A DNA stretch of 64,000 nt from Peribacillus sp. FSL H8-0477 (GCF_038002765.1 NZ_JBBODE010000001.1:868001-932000); one strand, 5' to 3'; counted from the stretch's first letter, positions 1 through 9,060 are shown. Notes: generated by a model not told the origin, from the letters alone. A program made the numbers and translations.

Positions 1-1081
1 CATTAAAAAGTTTCCGTTTCTTAGTAGCTTGTTTTCCAAACAGTAATTCAAAGTCTGGATGAGATGTAATGATGTAAATAGACCAGGTATCTAGATTACC
101 GAAAACACGGCCCATATCTTTATAAATTTGTTCTACCTCAAATTCTTCACCAATTCGTTCGCCATATGGAGGGTTACCAACAATAATTCCAAAGTCCTTT
201 TTCGTTGTAAAGTCACTTACCTGCATCTGTTTGAATTGAATTAAATCTCCAAGGCCCGCCTCAAAACTGTTATTTTGAGCGATTTCCACAAGTTTATGAT
301 CGATGTCGTATCCTGAGATATCCAAGTACTGATCATAGTCAGCAAGATCCTCAGCTTCTAGTCGAGCTTGTTCCCAGACCTTCTTATCAAACCATCCCCA
401 TGTTTCACTTAGGAAGTCACGATTAAAGCCTGGAGCAATGTTTTGGCCAATCAGGGCAGCTTCGATTGGAATCGTCCCAGAACCACAGAATGGATCAACG
501 AAGGGCTTATCTGGATGCCAGCTGGTCAACATAACCAATGCTGCGGCCAGCGTTTCTTTAAGCGGAGCTTCACCTTGTCCAGTTCTGTATCCTCGACGAT
601 GTAAGCCTGTACCGCTTGTATCAAGCGTAATGGTCGCGATATCCTTTAAAATCGATACTTCAATTTTAAATAACGGTCCCGTTTCTTCGAGCCAAGATAC
701 CCTTTTGTAATGTGTTTGCAAACGATCAACTATCGCTTTTTTAACGATTGCTTGACAGTCCGGAACACTAAATAAAGTCGATTTAACCGACTTGCCGCTT
801 ACCGGAAATTCTGCATCTACAGGCAAAAAGTCTTCCCAGTTTAATGCCTTTGTATTTTCAAATAAATGATCAAAGGTTTTTACTTTAAATTCTCCAACCT
901 TAATCTTAATTCTGTCTGCTGTACGAAGCCATAAATTCGAGCGGGCAATCGCCGTCATATCACCTTTGTACATGATTTTACCATTTTCTACTTCACATTC
1001 GTATCCTAGTGCTCGTACTTCTTTTGCTACTATTGATTCAAGACCCATAGCTGAAGTTGCTATAATATCAAATTGTTTCAT
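1..1081 (-). CDS. ypsC: THUMP-domain class I SAM-dependent RNA methyltransferase, YpsC/RlmL family (C-terminus cut by window edge)
   Basis: The gene runs off the left edge, so only about 360 N-terminal codons are present; the family is near 385 residues, so little is missing. The ATG at 1081 opens a frame beginning MKQFDIIATSAMGLESIVAK. The N-terminal third matches the THUMP RNA-binding region, and the methyltransferase core shows the SAM-binding motif DPFCGSGT (near 495) and the catalytic motif NPPYGE (near 170) typical of base N2-guanine methyltransferases. Family members methylate 23S rRNA; the exact target base is inferred. It lies next to rnpB as in B. subtilis. Confidence 0.9.
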   Translation of the reverse strand, partial: MKQFDIIATSAMGLESIVAKEVRALGYECEVENGKIMYKGDMTAIARSNLWLRTADRIKIKVGEFKVKTFDHLFENTKALNWEDFLPVDAEFPVSGKSVKSTLFSVPDCQAIVKKAIVDRLQTHYKRVSWLEETGPLFKIEVSILKDIATITLDTSGTGLHRRGYRTGQGEAPLKETLAAALVMLTSWHPDKPFVDPFCGSGTIPIEAALIGQNIAPGFNRDFLSETWGWFDKKVWEQARLEAEDLADYDQYLDISGYDIDHKLVEIAQNNSFEAGLGDLIQFKQMQVSDFTTKKDFGIIVGNPPYGERIGEEFEVEQIYKDMGRVFGNLDTWSIYIITSHPDFELLFGKQATKKRKLFN

Positions 1082-1280
1082 CGTTCCACCAGCTTTCCTT
1101 CAAACCATACTCCCTAATTTGCAGTAAGCACATTTTCTGCTCAGAGCAGGTTTTAATCTTATAATTCTATTCTCACACTTATCTTAGAACTGTGCTGTAT
1201 CTACCAAATATGTATGACATCTATTATACCCTTTAATTCGACTGGGTATCTATTTCCTGCTAAAAAACAACTTATATACA

Positions 1281-1308
1281 AACAAAAACTCTCCTCGCTA
1301 AAGGAGAG
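1281..1308 (-). terminator. Rho-independent terminator of rnpB
   Basis: Read on the minus strand, CTCTCCT and AGGAGAG form a 7-bp stem (1289-1295 with 1302-1308) followed by TTTTTGTTT. It sits directly beyond the 3' end of the RNase P RNA. Confidence 0.85.
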
Positions 1309-1325
1309 CTGTGTTTTTAGTTGTT

Positions 1326-1740
1326 TTGATATGAAAACGTTCTGTAAGCCATGTTTTGTTCCTCAGTACTGCGAACGGTGAATAATCACCTCGTACTTCG
1401 GCGGTAATCATCTATCTACAGAGAGCTAAGCCTCTGTCCTTCTCCTCGTTGAATTCCAAGGAAGAAAGCGCCCCTACCTTAATTTGGGTTTCTCGCTCGT
1501 GGGGTTTACCTCGTTCCACCCTTTTCATTTCTGAAAAGGCTACGTCACTGTGGCACTTTTATAGGTATTCACACCATATCCGAAGACTTAGGTATTTTCC
1601 CTGCCGTCAACAGTTAAAACTGCTGCCCAAGCTTATTTTTTCACCAGGCACGAACACTACCGGCATCTCAGCCAGTGCGAGCATGGACTTTCCTCTACAA
1701 TATAAAATACTGCAGCAATTACCCAAACGTTTTTCATAAC
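1326..1740 (-). ncRNA. rnpB: RNase P RNA, bacterial class B
   Basis: This is the catalytic RNA that removes the 5' leader of tRNA precursors. The minus strand carries hallmark segments of Bacillus-type RNase P RNA: a 5' end with GTTTGGGTAATTGCTGCAG, then GAGGAAAGTCCATGCTCGCA, and a 3' part with GGAACAAAACATGGCTTAC. The ends pair to form helix P1 (ATGAAAA-CGTT with AACGTTTTCAT). Length of about 415 nt, position between gpsB and ypsC, a good promoter upstream and a terminator downstream all agree. The exact 3' end is estimated to a few bases. Confidence 0.95.
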
Positions 1741-1747
1741 ATTAACT

Positions 1748-1776
1748 AGTATAATGCAGTTCGTGAAAAACATCAA
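1748..1776 (-). promoter_or_regulatory. SigA-type promoter of rnpB
   Basis: On the minus strand, -35 TTGATG (1771-1776) and -10 TATACT (1748-1753) are separated by 17 bp. This would start transcription around 1741, right at the mature 5' end of rnpB. Confidence 0.8.
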
Positions 1777-1811
1777 TGGTAAATGTTATTCACTTTTCAA
1801 TAAAGACGTTC

Positions 1812-2120
1812 TCATTCGTACAGCTTACTTCCAAACACATGCTTTTCCAGATTAGACAGCCTTTTTAAAATATCAAAGTTTGTTGTACCTGGTGTTGCCG
1901 AAGGAGCTGCCTGGCTGCGGCGTGTTGATTCCTCTGCCAGTTTTTTTAATTTGGTGTTCTCTTGACGTAAATCTTCAATTTCTTGATAAAAGGCTTCATA
2001 ATCTTTAATAACAAGATCTAAAAATTCATCTACATCTTCGGGCTTGTAACCCCTCATACCTGTTTTGAAATCTTTTTCTAATATGTCTTTTGCAGTCAAT
2101 TTTATCTTATCAGGTTGCAT
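1812..2120 (-). CDS. gpsB: cell division protein GpsB (DivIVA-like)
   Basis: A small cytoplasmic coiled-coil protein of 102 residues that moves between septum and side wall and coordinates PBP1 during growth and division. The N-terminal DivIVA-like domain contains [18 protein letters not shown] followed by the conserved [11 protein letters not shown] segment, then a coiled coil with leucine/isoleucine heptads; a short linker leads to the C-terminal helix ending in [12 protein letters not shown] chose the ATG at 2120 because GAGGTG lies 8 nt upstream; an in-frame GTG at 2129 would overlap that ribosome site. Its best-known partner, PonA, is encoded in the same window. Confidence 0.93.
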   Translation of the reverse strand: MQPDKIKLTAKDILEKDFKTGMRGYKPEDVDEFLDLVIKDYEAFYQEIEDLRQENTKLKKLAEESTRRSQAAPSATPGTTNFDILKRLSNLEKHVFGSKLYE

Positions 2121-2210
2121 AAGATTCACCTCAATACTTTCGCCATCGACTTTTTATTATTTTTTCAAATAAGCATACATTTGTCAACATTCTTCATTAA
2201 CTATCGTAAA

Positions 2211-2762
2211 TCATTCAGCCCAGTTTTGCTCTTCCCCTGCTTGTTGAAGGTCGTCGAAGGAAATCTTGAAGACTGGATAATCCCTGTGTTTCCCCTGTTT
2301 CTTCGCCTCATTTAAGGCGAATTTCGGGCTTCCTTCTCTCTCTTCATCATAAAGCAGAAGCATAGCATCACTTTTTTTTACAAGGTATTCATTTTTCATT
2401 TTCAACTGATGCGGACCTTCATAAGGCTTCTTGTAAATAGAATCAACAAAATCGGCTCGTCTGATAACAGATTCGTAATATTCTTTATTATCTTCTTTCC
2501 AGGACTCCTCCTGATTTAGGTAGGGTGTAATCACACCCACCTGTGGTCTGCCGCCGAATTCTTCACGAATCTCATAGGCTGTTTCAGCAGCCCATAGCTC
2601 TGTTCCCAACTGGCCGGTAATAATGACCCATTCCAGCCCTTCTTCCACAAAAGGAATCAAACGCTGCTTAATTGCTTTCTTTATATAAGTGACACCTTCA
2701 TGGTCATTCTTAAAAATACCATACTCAAACGGTTTATATCCAGTTATATACATCACTTTCAA
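2211..2762 (-). CDS. ypsA: YpsA, SLOG-superfamily cell-division-associated protein (DUF1273)
   Basis: Predicted 183 residues, matching the family length. The start is a TTG at 2762 preceded by AGGAG; this gives MKVMYITGYKPFEYGIF, which aligns with the conserved family N-terminus, whereas the longer ATG frame would run into the next gene. The ITGYKP and WVIITGQLGTELWAAE segments fit the Rossmann-like SLOG fold. In Firmicutes YpsA influences cell division together with GpsB, its neighbour here; the ligand is not known. Confidence 0.88.
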   Translation of the reverse strand: MKVMYITGYKPFEYGIFKNDHEGVTYIKKAIKQRLIPFVEEGLEWVIITGQLGTELWAAETAYEIREEFGGRPQVGVITPYLNQEESWKEDNKEYYESVIRRADFVDSIYKKPYEGPHQLKMKNEYLVKKSDAMLLLYDEEREGSPKFALNEAKKQGKHRDYPVFKISFDDLQQAGEEQNWAE

Positions 2763-2821
2763 TGGATTCACTCCTATGTACAGGAACAAGGGCATAGCAG
2801 CCCTTGTATGATTATTATAAG

Positions 2822-3331
2822 TTAAAAATGATGTGGTCTTGGCGGGCAGCAAGGCTTATGCATAGGCATAGGCGGCGGGCTGCTGCAGATTAAGTCTTGA
2901 GTGTAGCATTCGTTGACAACAGATTCAGAATGCGGGAAATAATGTTGATTTTGAATAATATGCTTGTTTACAGTTGTATTATGCGTTGGGTGAACATATG
3001 GTACAACTGTTTTACTCACATTTGTATTTACTGTATTTTGAGTTGGTGAAACTTGTGCTGGTGCTACGTTTGTAGGACCTTGATGAACTGGTCCCATGCC
3101 GTAACCTGGTTGAGCTCCATAGCCCATCCCATAACTCGGCTGTTGTCCATAACCCATTCCCATTCCCATTCCCATTCCTTGTGAAGGCATACCATAACCT
3201 CCTGTTTGCGCGCCCATTACTTGAGATGGTGCTGCAAAACCTGCACCTTGAGTACCCATTCCTTGATTCGGCGCTTTATAGCCTTGGCTTAAAGATTGTG
3301 TTTGCTGTTGATATACATTAATTTTTTCCAT
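2822..3331 (-). CDS. cotD: CotD-like inner spore coat protein with a Gly/Met-rich N-terminal extension
   Basis: The C-terminal half resembles CotD: VSKTVVPYVHPTHNTTVNKH, then HYFPHSESVVNE and a Cys/Pro/His-rich tail with CCPPRPHHF. The N-terminal half (residues about 15-95) is low complexity, built from Gln, Gly, Met and Tyr with recurring GMG and SQGMG pieces, and is not part of the classical short CotD. The gene sits upstream of ypsA in the same direction. A SigK-like promoter lies just upstream, which suits late mother-cell expression. The coat role comes from the family and was not otherwise shown. Confidence 0.8.
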   Translation of the reverse strand: MEKINVYQQQTQSLSQGYKAPNQGMGTQGAGFAAPSQVMGAQTGGYGMPSQGMGMGMGMGYGQQPSYGMGYGAQPGYGMGPVHQGPTNVAPAQVSPTQNTVNTNVSKTVVPYVHPTHNTTVNKHIIQNQHYFPHSESVVNECYTQDLICSSPPPMPMHKPCCPPRPHHF

Positions 3332-3375
3332 AATAGCGAATATCCCCTTCCAGCATATTTTTTATTTTACATTTA

Positions 3376-3403
3376 CAGAATATGACAAGGAGGGCATTCA
3401 TGT
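3376..3403 (-). promoter_or_regulatory. possible SigK-dependent promoter of the cotD-like gene
   Basis: The minus strand shows AC, a 17-bp spacer, and CATATTCTG, one base off the SigK -10 consensus CATANNNTA with the usual -35 AC. The position 45-70 bp upstream of a coat gene supports it, but the motif is short. Confidence 0.4.
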
Positions 3404-3518
3404 ACTAGTCAATAAACCTATCTTTAAAATTAAACACAGATTGTCGTGTAAATTGTTGAAAGAAATGAAAGGTCATACCAAAGTTTATCAAGTCCTAATG
3501 GGGTCTCTGCCGATTATT

Positions 3519-4793
3519 CTATCTTAACTCATCATTATTTCCCCCGAGATGTTCCTTCACTTGTTTTTTCTTCAATCGGATAAGCCTTTTATGAAGGTCT
3601 ATTACTGATGAGGATGAAATATCCATGGAGATGGGCAGCTCGGCAAACGCTTTTTCTACATACTCGCAGGCTTTTGAATAATTCTTGTACTGGTGCTCGA
3701 AAAGCTTCGCACATTCCAGTGCCGCTTCCCTACGGTGCTTACTGCTTCCTTTTTCGCTGACCTCCTGCCAAATTTCACATGCACCATCGAAATCTTTTTC
3801 ACGCTTTTTTTGAAAAGCAATTGCGTGCATGGCTGCTAAACGGTCTTCTTCTGTTCCTTCTTGGATAACCTGTTCATATGCCGCTATTGACTGCTTCTTT
3901 TCACCAAGATAGCCTAACCAGCGGGCAACTTCAAGCGATTCTTCACCATATCCATCCGCTTGAAGAATTTGGCGGGATAAATGAATATACAGGGTAATTA
4001 AGGATAAAACATCTAACTCATTATGTTTAAGAACCCCAAAGAGAATCTCCGGGTCTTGTCGTTCAACAAAGTCAAAGTATATGATGGGAGCTAAGTACCC
4101 TGGAATATCATCTTGACGAGAGAACCCTAGAATTTCAGATTCAACATTTGCTAATTTCACTCTTTCCAATTTGTTTTTCCATAGCCTTCTTGAAGCATGA
4201 TACAAATCAAAATGCCCGAATTCGGGTAATAGTGGTACATGATTCTTAATTAACGTGTGCTGCGTTTTAACCTGCGGCCAATCAAAGGCCTTCCCGTTAT
4301 AAGTGACAAGTGTTTCATAATTAATTTGCTCTAAAAAACTATGATAAAACGGAACTTCACTGCCCGGCTGCGGAAGAATATGCTGCCTGACAATCACTTC
4401 TTCACCGCTGAAAAAGGCGTAACCCAATAAGAAAATAGACGTACCTGCACCAGTTCCTAGGCCTGTTGTTTCTGTATCGAAAAAAAACAGGTCTTCGCCG
4501 TGCAAACCTTTGGCAGACAAGGGGTGATCGAGATTGCTGTCATTCCACAATGAAACGATTGTCTGAAAATCTGTAAAGGAATAGTTTCCATGTACTGTAT
4601 GGATCGGGTAACGGACTTCTCGAATTAAACAATATTGTTCATCGAGATAATAAGCCGTCGTATGATGCTCATTCCATTTTTCTATGAAAGGAATATCTGT
4701 CGTTTGCGGCAATTGTTTTACTTTTTGTACCGATGGTTTTTCTTCAATATTGAGATGACCCTTCATTCGGTTCAGCTTATTCTTCATCGACAA
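3519..4793 (-). CDS. yprB: YprB, ribonuclease H-like (DEDDh-type) 3'-5' exonuclease domain protein
   Basis: Predicted 424 residues. An RNase H-like exonuclease core starts with FFDTETTGLGTGAG (catalytic Asp106 and Glu108) and continues through VTYNGKAFDWP and KHNELDVLSL, which supply further acidic residues. The last 150 residues are helical and TPR-like. The TTG start at 4793 has GAGGTG 8 nt upstream. The gene lies directly downstream of helicase yprA, as in B. subtilis, so the two probably act together on nucleic acid. The substrate is unknown. Confidence 0.88.
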   Translation of the reverse strand: MSMKNKLNRMKGHLNIEEKPSVQKVKQLPQTTDIPFIEKWNEHHTTAYYLDEQYCLIREVRYPIHTVHGNYSFTDFQTIVSLWNDSNLDHPLSAKGLHGEDLFFFDTETTGLGTGAGTSIFLLGYAFFSGEEVIVRQHILPQPGSEVPFYHSFLEQINYETLVTYNGKAFDWPQVKTQHTLIKNHVPLLPEFGHFDLYHASRRLWKNKLERVKLANVESEILGFSRQDDIPGYLAPIIYFDFVERQDPEILFGVLKHNELDVLSLITLYIHLSRQILQADGYGEESLEVARWLGYLGEKKQSIAAYEQVIQEGTEEDRLAAMHAIAFQKKREKDFDGACEIWQEVSEKGSSKHRREAALECAKLFEHQYKNYSKACEYVEKAFAELPISMDISSSSVIDLHKRLIRLKKKQVKEHLGGNNDELR

Positions 4794-4839
4794 ATCTATC
4801 TCACCTCTATATGTTCAAGGCTTGCGTTGATCAGTCCCA

Positions 4840-7089
4840 TTAAAACTGATCAAGTACCTCAATACTTCTTCGTTTAGCGCTTATCCCTTCTATTTCCGTG
4901 CCAATACACGAAGGACACCCATCTTTACATATGCACTTTTTGATAAGGTTCTTTGCCGCTTCTTTTACTTGATCAAATCGGTTATACACATCTTCTGCGA
5001 GTCCAATTCCCCCGGGATAATGATCATAAAGAAAAATGGTAGGTTTTTGTGTATGTGTTGCTTTAATCTGTGCAACAACATGAATGTCATTACGATCACA
5101 CATAACATGGACCGGTACCACATGCTGCAGAACATTAGAAATCCCAAGCAGCAGCTGCTCTAGAACTTTTTCTCCTAGAGTTTCATCGATTTCTTGTAAC
5201 TCTAACCAAGCCGCACTCGTATGCAATTCCTCTTCCGGTAAGTAAATCGGGCCAGATCCTATATTTTCAAACGTAGACAACTTAATCTTTTTAAAAATGC
5301 TCGGTAAGATGTTAATTGAGACATCACCATAGTGTATAGATGATTTCTCTTTCTTTTTCGTTTTGTCTATCTCTAACACCTTAAGCTGTACAGCAAGATT
5401 CGCATCTGTGTAGTATTCTACGTCTACTTGCCTAACGAACGCTTTTTTATGATCCCAGTCAAGCTTTTCAACCTGATACTGGACCCCTTCGTGCAGGTAA
5501 ATGGCTTCGTCATGTAATAGGGTCATGGCACTGAATCGATCCATTTCTCCTATAATCTTAACATTTGCGGTTTCGGATTGGTCAATAATCACAACGTTCT
5601 CCTGTGAAGCAGATCGTAAACTAATATTTCCTGCAGGAAAGGATTGGTTAGCCCAGTAAAAGGTATCACCGTTTTGATGGATGACTCTTTCTTCAACAAG
5701 GTATTCCAAGATATCTTTAACATCAAGTGGTCCAAATTCTTCATGTTCCTTTACCGGTAGTTCATACGCCGCACACTTTAAATGATCAACTAAAATAATT
5801 AAATTCTCCGGGTTAATTCTAGCTGATTCTGGAGAACGATCAAAAAAGTATTCTGGGTTTTGGACAATATATTGGTCAATAGGCGTTGACCCTGCCACCA
5901 TAAGAATAAGTGCTTCCCCGTGCCTGCGGCCTGCACGGCCAGCTTGCTGCCATGTACTCGCTACACTTCCCGGATACCCAGTCATTACGCATACCTGAAG
6001 CTGTCCAATATCTACCCCTAATTCAAGTGCATTTGTACTGACGACACCTATAATCTCACCTTGCCTTAATCCGCGTTCAATCTCTCTCCGCTGCTTCGGA
6101 AGATACCCGCCGCGGTACCCTCTAATTGCTTTTGAACTGATTTGATTCTTAACCAGTTCTTGCAGGTGACTTAAGATAATTTCGACCCTAACCCTGCTCC
6201 TGGCAAAAACAATCGTCTGAATTTTATTTTTCAAAAATTCTTTAGCTAAATGATTCACTTCAACCGTTGCACTTTTCCTGATGTTTAATGGTTGATTCAC
6301 AATAGGCGGATTATAAAAAACAAAGTGTTTTCTTCCACTAGGTGCTCCGTTATCATCAATCAAGCGCATAGGTGCCCCGGTTAACTGCTCCGCTAACTCT
6401 TTTGGATTTGCTATCGTTGCCGACGTACATATGAATTGAGGATTACTTCCGTAAAATTCACAAATTCGCCGCAGCCGGCGGATCACATTAGCTACGTGAC
6501 TTCCAAAGACTCCACGATACGTATGGAGTTCATCTATTACGACATATTTAAGGTTTTCAAATAAACTAACCCATTTGGTGTGATGCGGGAGTATAGCAGA
6601 ATGCAGCATATCTGGGTTGGTTATCACAATATGCCCCGCTTTTCTCACTACCTGACGGATAGAAGGCGAGGTATCACCGTCATACGTATAACTTTTTATA
6701 TCCATTCCCATTTCTTCAATAATTTCATTTAACTCGCTTTTCTGATCTTGAGCGAGTGCTTTCGTTGGAAAGATATAGAGCGCTCGATTACTGTCATCTT
6801 CAGCTACTGATTGTAATACCGGTAGATTGTAACAAAGGGTTTTACCGGAAGCTGTAGGCGTCACAGCAACAATGTTCTCACCCTTTTGTAATGTTTCATA
6901 GGCTGTATATTGATGGCTGTACAGTTCACCAATCCCGCGTTTTTGAAGAGCCGCTTTAATTCGTTCATCTACACTAGAAGGCATAGGTTTGGTTTTAGGC
7001 TCTTTCGGTTCAATTTCGTGCCAATTAATGATATTCTCATTCTTCCGTAACTCTTGAATTAACTCCGCAAGTGATTTCTTACCTATCAA
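4840..7089 (-). CDS. yprA: YprA, DEAD/DEAH-box superfamily 2 helicase with C-terminal Cys cluster (MrfA family)
   Basis: Predicted 749 residues. Helicase motif I is TASGKT (79-84) and motif II is DELH (186-189); motif VI lies in QQAGRAGRRHG. The C-terminal DUF1998-type region holds CICKDGCPSC (cysteines 719, 721, 725 and 728), a probable zinc site. In B. subtilis the homolog is MrfA, which repairs mitomycin C damage together with the exonuclease MrfB (YprB); the adjacent yprB here fits that pair. The start is TTG at 7089 with GAGG upstream. Confidence 0.9.
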   Translation of the reverse strand: MIGKKSLAELIQELRKNENIINWHEIEPKEPKTKPMPSSVDERIKAALQKRGIGELYSHQYTAYETLQKGENIVAVTPTASGKTLCYNLPVLQSVAEDDSNRALYIFPTKALAQDQKSELNEIIEEMGMDIKSYTYDGDTSPSIRQVVRKAGHIVITNPDMLHSAILPHHTKWVSLFENLKYVVIDELHTYRGVFGSHVANVIRRLRRICEFYGSNPQFICTSATIANPKELAEQLTGAPMRLIDDNGAPSGRKHFVFYNPPIVNQPLNIRKSATVEVNHLAKEFLKNKIQTIVFARSRVRVEIILSHLQELVKNQISSKAIRGYRGGYLPKQRREIERGLRQGEIIGVVSTNALELGVDIGQLQVCVMTGYPGSVASTWQQAGRAGRRHGEALILMVAGSTPIDQYIVQNPEYFFDRSPESARINPENLIILVDHLKCAAYELPVKEHEEFGPLDVKDILEYLVEERVIHQNGDTFYWANQSFPAGNISLRSASQENVVIIDQSETANVKIIGEMDRFSAMTLLHDEAIYLHEGVQYQVEKLDWDHKKAFVRQVDVEYYTDANLAVQLKVLEIDKTKKKEKSSIHYGDVSINILPSIFKKIKLSTFENIGSGPIYLPEEELHTSAAWLELQEIDETLGEKVLEQLLLGISNVLQHVVPVHVMCDRNDIHVVAQIKATHTQKPTIFLYDHYPGGIGLAEDVYNRFDQVKEAAKNLIKKCICKDGCPSCIGTEIEGISAKRRSIEVLDQF

Positions 7090-7281
7090 ACCTCTTCACC
7101 TCTTTACATTTCGCTGATTGATATAATAAATCTATCTGACCCCACATTCAATTAGACGGCAGTCAGTTTAAGATGATTCTTTACCGTTTCAATGTTTCCC
7201 TCATTCTTCTATTCTATCGAATATGCGTTCTGTTAAAAAGGAAAATCTCTTTTCCTTTTTAGGGAAATTCCATTTTAACAT

Positions 7282-7635
7282 ACAAAAAAACAGGGCATCC
7301 TCGCTGTCCTGTTCAGACTGTAGACAAACTCGGGTGAAAATTGTCTACAGTCTTCTTTTTTAGTTTTTTAAATGGGGCCGTTGATTGCAGTGAAAAGCGC
7401 TTCGCTTTCCGGTGGGAGTCTTCGCCCTCCTCTCCAATTAACTAAAGTTAATCCCTAAAACAAATTCAGGAGGACAAAAGTAATCTAAAAAGCGGAAAAG
7501 TAAAGTCATGAGCTGCCACGATAAGCAGAAAACATTCATGAAAAGTGTTCAAAATACCAAAAGAGGTGCGGAATGAAACATTCCGCACCTCTTTTGTCTA
7601 CTAACTGAACAGGACGTCTTCGTGTCCCTTTTTAT
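7282..7635. repeat. gene-free element bounded by imperfect inverted repeats (MITE-like)
   Basis: No gene is visible between 7090 and 7631. The stretch begins and ends with imperfect inverted repeats of about 38 bp; the best core is GTCCTGTTCAG at 7306-7316 against CTGAACAGGAC at 7605-7615. Inside lie a 13-bp hairpin (7315-7353) followed by TTCTTTTTT on the plus strand, a small hairpin AAAGCG/CGCTTT (7394-7408), and a perfect 18-bp hairpin (7558-7596). There is no transposase. It may be a miniature non-autonomous element or several stacked terminators. Confidence 0.5.
7558..7596. terminator. perfect 18-bp hairpin, probable terminator of the hydrolase gene
   Basis: CAAAAGAGGTGCGGAATG (7558-7575) and its exact complement (7579-7596) are separated by AAA. 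The ends supply A and T runs on both strands. It lies 36 bp beyond the stop codon of the minus-strand hydrolase gene. Confidence 0.6.
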
Positions 7636-8381
7636 TCAGTAAAAGCCAAAATGGCTTCTGCCAGTTTTTCTGTTTCTTCAAACATCCCCATATGACCACT
7701 TTCCTTCAGTACAACTTCTTTGATTGTTGGTCCATGAACAGAAAATGTTTTTTCGCTTGAGATGACTTTATCTTTCTCGCCAGCAACAAGTAAGACAGGG
7801 ACCTTTGCCTGTTTTAACACGTCACTTCGATCTTTTCGACTGCGCATCGCGCCAAGTGCCCCGACTGCTCCTGAAGCACTGGTGTTAAGACCAATTTGAA
7901 TGGCTCTTTCGATATCTGTGTTTTCTTTATCCGCAAAGAGTTTGGGCACTAAACCTTCTACGAAACTCTTTACACCATTTTCTTTTATACTTTGGACAGC
8001 CTGTAATCTTCCCTCTTTGCCTTTTTCATCATCCGGTAAGGCGGTAGAGTGTATAAGGGAAAATCCAGCTAATTTATCTGGGTAGGTATCCGCAAAGGTA
8101 AGCGTAATATATCCACCGAGTGAATGTCCGAATAAATAAAAATCAGTGAGACCGAGTTCTTCTGTTAATTGATGAACATCTTCGGCTAGATCTTCAATTT
8201 CATACTCTTTCCCATTTGGTTCTGTATCTCCATGACCGCGAAGATCAAGCGCAATGACCCTTCTTTTTGATTCAAGTAATGGGATTAAATCCTGCCAATA
8301 ATCTTTACTGCCGCAAAACCCATGTAAAAATACTAAAGGTGTCCCTTGTCCACTGTCTATGTACGAAAGTTTACTTGTCAT
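7632..8381 (-). CDS. alpha/beta-fold hydrolase
   Basis: A cytoplasmic protein of 249 residues with no signal peptide. It shows the oxyanion-hole motif LHGFCG near residue 20, the nucleophile elbow GHSLGG near residue 95, an acidic catalytic residue in AGEKDKV near 207, and the catalytic His in ESGHMG near 233. The order and spacing are those of the haloperoxidase/BioH/MhpC-like group. The substrate cannot be told from sequence. It has its own terminator and stands apart from yprA and the divergent hsp20 gene; this gene is not part of the B. subtilis order as I recall it. Confidence 0.85.
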   Translation of the reverse strand: MTSKLSYIDSGQGTPLVFLHGFCGSKDYWQDLIPLLESKRRVIALDLRGHGDTEPNGKEYEIEDLAEDVHQLTEELGLTDFYLFGHSLGGYITLTFADTYPDKLAGFSLIHSTALPDDEKGKEGRLQAVQSIKENGVKSFVEGLVPKLFADKENTDIERAIQIGLNTSASGAVGALGAMRSRKDRSDVLKQAKVPVLLVAGEKDKVISSEKTFSVHGPTIKEVVLKESGHMGMFEETEKLAEAILAFTE

Positions 8382-8520
8382 CCTTATCCCTCTTTCTATT
8401 CCCTTTATTTATCCTAATAATTCCCTATCTAATTTTTTTCAAACCAACGTATTCAAAGAGCACATATCATTGAAAGCGGTCATAGCCTATTTAGAAGACT
8501 TTGAAAGGAGCGACATAGTG

Positions 8521-8982
8521 ATGCCGTCGTCTAATAATGAAAAAAAGGAACCCTATCGACATGAAGTCCTCAATGAATTTGTTTCAAAAATGGATCGACT
8601 ATTTGCAGATAAACCTATAAAGGGAATGCTGCAATCTATGGATGACTTCTTCACTTCATCCAATTCCAGCCGCAGCTTTCCTGTTGAAATTGTTGAGACG
8701 GAGCATGAATACCAAATATCAGCCTCACTTCCAGGTGTAAAAAGACAGCATATCGGTATTGAAGTTCTTCCACAGGCGATTATGATAAAAGTGAAAGTCC
8801 CAGATAAAGCAAATAACCCTCTACGAAACAATGGTTTGCGAAGAACGATTGATAGGCTTTCCCGCACTATATCCTTATACAAGCCATTTGATGATAAAAA
8901 AATAAATGCTCAGCATCGTGATGGCATTCTTCAGTTAACTGTTCCAAAATTGAAAGGTAAAACCATTTCAATTAATGAATAA
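8521..8982 (+). CDS. Hsp20/alpha-crystallin family small heat-shock protein
   Basis: About 153 residues. The central part has the alpha-crystallin pattern: FPVEIVETEHEYQISASLPG, then a beta-rich segment, and the C-terminal strand DGILQLTVPKLKGKTISI. Such proteins hold unfolded clients as ATP-independent chaperones. AAAGGAG (8504-8510) serves the ATG at 8521 or an adjacent GTG at 8518. The longer open frame to 8359 has no ribosome site and overlaps the divergent hydrolase gene. The I-x-I motif is weak (ISI near the end). Some Hsp20 proteins in Bacillus are coat proteins (CotM, CotP), so a spore role is possible. Confidence 0.8.
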   Translation: MPSSNNEKKEPYRHEVLNEFVSKMDRLFADKPIKGMLQSMDDFFTSSNSSRSFPVEIVETEHEYQISASLPGVKRQHIGIEVLPQAIMIKVKVPDKANNPLRNNGLRRTIDRLSRTISLYKPFDDKKINAQHRDGILQLTVPKLKGKTISINE

Positions 8983-8992
8983 CTCTAAAAAA

Positions 8993-9060
8993 AACTGGCG
9001 TCAAATCCGTCTGCTGCTTGTATTAAGCATGCCAAAACCGGATATGGCGTCAGTTTTTTT
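8993..9060. terminator. bidirectional terminator between hsp20 and yppG
   Basis: An imperfect inverted repeat, AACTGGCG.CAAATCCG on the left against CGGATATGGCGTCAGTT on the right, is flanked by an A run on the left and seven T on the right. It lies between converging genes. Confidence 0.65.

Noticed and set aside
1449..1739. 96-codon plus-strand ORF
   Set aside because: It lies entirely antisense to the RNase P RNA gene.
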